Assembly (NCBI GenBank): GCA_026545225.1
Contig: CM048848.1
Location: 17,101,353-17,165,352, forward strand
Length of the DNA stretch: 64,000 nt
Origin: Cornus controversa
Taxonomy: Eukaryota; Streptophyta; Magnoliopsida; Cornales; Cornaceae
Direction of reading: 5' to 3'
The position numbers were made by a program, and so were the translations under genes. The stretch's first letter is position 1, and the number at the start of each line of letters is the position of its first letter. The notes under the pieces are model-generated. The model had not been told where the DNA came from. It ran no database searches and saw only the letters and a program-made list of their open reading frames with translations. Of this stretch, positions 61,401 to 64,000 are shown piece after piece.

Positions 61401-62574
61401 GAGAATGACAACAACAGTTTTGAACTTGTTTCGTTTGACTTGTTTCGATTTGAAAAGTCCCAATCCAAGTGAAATCGTGCCATGCTTAGAATAATACGTT
61501 GCTTTATGCCAAATTCGACCGTGAGGACGTCCTGAATCGAAAAGAGTAAGTCATTGCTGCACTCATAAATGATCACATCCGTATGGTGCTTTGTGCCAAA
61601 TTCGACCATCTGGCCAACTAAAAGAAACAATTAGCAAGCTATCGATGATTTTAAACAAGTTTAGTTTGAGTTGTTCTGATTCAAAAACCCGATTCCTCGA
61701 GGAGTCGTGCCATAATCGGAAAGCTTCCAAAAAGAAATGACGACCATGTCAATCCGATATTCATCAGAACCGTATGGTACTTTGTTCCAAATTCAACTGT
61801 TTTGACATCTAAAGGAAACAATTAGCAAGCTACCAACCATTATAAACTTGTTGCATTTGAGTTGTTTTGCTTCGAAAACCACATTCCAGGAGAAGTCGCG
61901 CCATAATACGAATCGTATGTTACTTTCTTTGAAATTAAACCGTCGAAGCGTGCCAAAGAAACGACGACCATGTCGATCCGATCTTCATCCAAGTTTGTTT
62001 GAGTTGTTCTAAGTCGAAAAGAACAATTCCTTGAAAAAATCAAGCATGACCACAACCGTATGGTGCTTTGTGCTATAATTGACCGTCTGAATGTCCAGAA
62101 GAATGGAAAATGACAACAACGGTTTTGAACTTGTTTTGTTTGACTTGTTTTGAGGAGAAAAGTCCCAATCCAAGTGTAATCGTGCCATACTTAGAATTAT
62201 ACGTGCTTTATGCTAAATTCGAATGTGAGGACGTCCTGAATCGAAAAGAGTAATTGCATGCTGCACTCATGAATAATCACAACCGTATGGTCGTTTATGC
62301 CAAACTCGACCATCTTGCCAACTAAAAGAGACAATTAGCCAGCTATCGACGATTTTTAACAAGTTTAGTTTGAGTTGTTCGGATACAAAAATCCCATTCC
62401 TGGAGAAGTCGTGCCATAATCAGAATCGTACGTTGCTTTTGTCCAAATTAGACCATCAAAGCGTCCAAAAGAAATGACCACCATATAAATCCGATCTTCA
62501 TCACAACCGTATGGTGCTTTGTTCCAAATTCGACCGTTTGGACATCTAAAGAAAATAATTAGCATGCTACCAAC
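58461..62574. repeat. HOR copy R8 (4114 bp, expanded)
   Basis: It is larger than the 3772-bp standard by the 341-bp duplication in T4' plus one extra A near 61730 ('ccaaaaagaaatg'). It carries several private bases, for example 'ggtctcgaac' near 59029 and 'acaacaaaaag' near 59226. Confidence 0.93.
59923..60604. repeat. 341-bp tandem duplication in R8 T4'
   Basis: Copies lie at 59923-60263 and 60264-60604. The junction reads 'ggacaactaaatgaaa|agtttgtttgaattg', the same break positions as in left-array T4 tetramers. It is followed by 'actaaacgaacattt', as in L5. No other right-family T4' in this window is duplicated. Confidence 0.92.
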
Positions 62575-64000
62575 GATTTTAAACTTGTTTCATTTGAGTT
62601 GTTTTGATTCGAAAACCCCATTGCAGGAGAACTCGTGCCATAATACGAATCGTACGTTGCTTTTTTCGAAATTAAACCGTCAAAGCGTCCCAGAGAAACG
62701 ACGAGCATGTCAATCCGATCTTCATCTAGTTTTGTTTGGGCCATTATGATTCGAAAGAGCAAGTCAATAGAGAAATCGTGCAACGTCACAACTGTATGGT
62801 CTTTTGTGACAGACTCTACAGTCTGAACATTTAACAGAAACAATTAGCACGTTATCAATGATTTGAAATTGTTTCCCTTGGGTTGTTTTGATTTGAAATG
62901 CCCCGTTCCTAGAGAAATTATCCCGTAATTAGAATCGTACATTGCTTTTTACCAAATTGGACCGTCAAGACATCCAAAAGAAACGACGAGCATGTCAATC
63001 CGATCTTCATCCAAGTTTGTTTGAGTTGTTCTGAGTCGAAAAGAACAATTCCTTTCAAAAATCAAGCATGACCACAACCGTATGATGCTTTGTGCTAGAA
63101 TTGACCGTCTGGATGTCCAGAAGAATAGAGAATGACAACAACGGTTTCGAACTTGTTTCGTTTGACTTGTTTTGATTAGAAAAGTCCGAATCCAAGTGCA
63201 ATCGTGCCATACTTAGAATAATACGTTGCTTTATGCGAAATTCGACCGTGAGGACATCCTGAATTGAAAAGAGTAATTCCTTGCTGCACTCACGAAAGAT
63301 CGCAACCATATGGTGCTTTGTGCCAAATTCGACCATCTGCACAACTAAAAGAAACAAGTAGCACGCGATCGATGATTTTAAACAAGTTTAGTTTGAGTTG
63401 TTCTGATTCAAAAACGCCATTCCTAGAGAAGTCGTGCCATAATCAGAATCGAACATTACTTTTTTCCAAATTAGACCATCAAAGTGTCCAAAAGAAATGA
63501 CGACCATGTCAATCCGAACTTCATCACAACCGTATGTTGCTGTGTTCCAAATTCGACCGTTTGGACATCTAAAGGAAACAATTAGCAAGCTACCAACGAT
63601 TTTAAACTTGTTTCATTTGAGTTGTTTTGATTCGAAAACCCCATTGCAGGAGAACTCGTGCCATAATACGAATCGTACGTTGGTTTTTTGAAATTAAACC
63701 GTCAAAGCGCCCCAAAGAAACGACGAGCATGTCGATCCGATCTTCATCTAGTTTTGTTTGAGCCATTATGATTCGAAAGAGCAAGTCATTAGAGAAATCT
63801 TGCAACGTCACAACCGTATGGTCTTTTGTGACAGATTCTACTGTCTGAACATTTAACAGAAAGAGTTAGCACGCTATCAATGATTTGAAATTGTTTCAGT
63901 TGGGTTGTTTTGATTTGAAATGCCCCATTCCTAGAGAAATTATCCCGTAATTAGAATCGTACATTGTTTTTTTTACCAAATTAGACCGTCAAGACATCCA
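62575..64000. repeat. HOR copy R9 (partial, runs off the window)
   Basis: T3' is 62575-63597. T4' begins at 63598, and the window ends inside its monomer B, which starts at 63882. The array evidently continues beyond the window. Confidence 0.92.

Larger units (their letters stand above)
22163..64000. repeat. Right satellite array, 3.77-kb HOR family (interrupted by the LINE)
   Basis: Apart from the LINE, this is all tandem satellite with no gene recognised. Copies begin at 22163, 32056, 35828, 39600, 43372, 47144, 50916, 54689, 58461 and 62575, with a period of 3772 bp (3773 once, 4114 once). Monomer sizes within R1, from its T3' start, are 285, 283, 231, 224, 284, 284, 230, 224, 286, 283, 231, 190, 283, 230 and 224, which sum to 3772. 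The first eight are the T3 and T4 tetramers shared with the left array. The last seven are diverged monomers absent from the left array. Confidence 0.95.

Noticed and set aside
1-64000. CENP-B-box-like motif in the monomers
   Set aside because: I looked for TTCG....A..CGGG. The monomers have many TTCG words but I saw no CGGG at the required spacing.
1-64000. CRISPR array
   Set aside because: The repeats are long, directly adjacent and without unique spacers, and there are no cas genes. The LINE shows the source is a plant.

Overview
The window is almost entirely tandem satellite DNA (about 57.9 kb) interrupted by one 6.1-kb L1-type LINE retrotransposon at 24576-30680. I see no host gene, tRNA, rRNA or CRISPR array. 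The LINE proteins (an endonuclease opening with WNVRGLNN, a FADD reverse transcriptase, a C-terminal zf-RVT knuckle, and an ORF1 with a DUF4283-like domain plus CCHC knuckle) are of the plant L1 type. The source is therefore a flowering plant, probably a eudicot; the species cannot be told from the sequence. Long homogeneous arrays with higher-order structure and a LINE inside fit centromeric or pericentromeric heterochromatin, but that location is an inference.

The satellite is built in nested layers, all head to tail and in one orientation. Half-units of about 140-143 bp pair into a roughly 283-bp monomer. Two of the four monomer types have lost about 52-58 bp, giving lengths near 231 and 224. 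Four monomers A-B-C-D (284+283+231+224) make a 1022-1023 bp tetramer.

Left family (1-22162): tetramers T1-T2-T3-T4 form a 4432-bp higher-order repeat (HOR). T4 carries a 341-bp internal tandem duplication. Copies L1 and L2 are full length. L3 and L4 are 3410 bp, short by exactly one tetramer, with a T1/T2 hybrid at the junction. L5 (4430 bp) is a mosaic. L6 is a partial copy that merges into the right family.

Right family (22163-64000): a 3772-bp HOR keeps the T3 and T4 tetramers and has a block of seven diverged monomers (1727 bp) in place of T1-T2. Eight complete copies (R0-R7), one 4114-bp copy (R8, with the 341-bp duplication) and a partial R9 are present. The LINE sits inside R0: removing it and one 16-bp target-site duplicate restores an exact 3772-bp copy.

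The LINE reads on the + strand: almost no 5' UTR, ORF1 (24583-26336, broken by a -1 frame change near 25930), a 19-bp spacer, ORF2 (26356-29993, broken by a -1 frame change near 28873), a 3' UTR with a 28-bp-period repeat, and a 9-A tail. The endonuclease and RT active-site residues are intact. Recurrent 60-126 codon open frames in the satellite are by-products of the repeat and are not annotated as genes.
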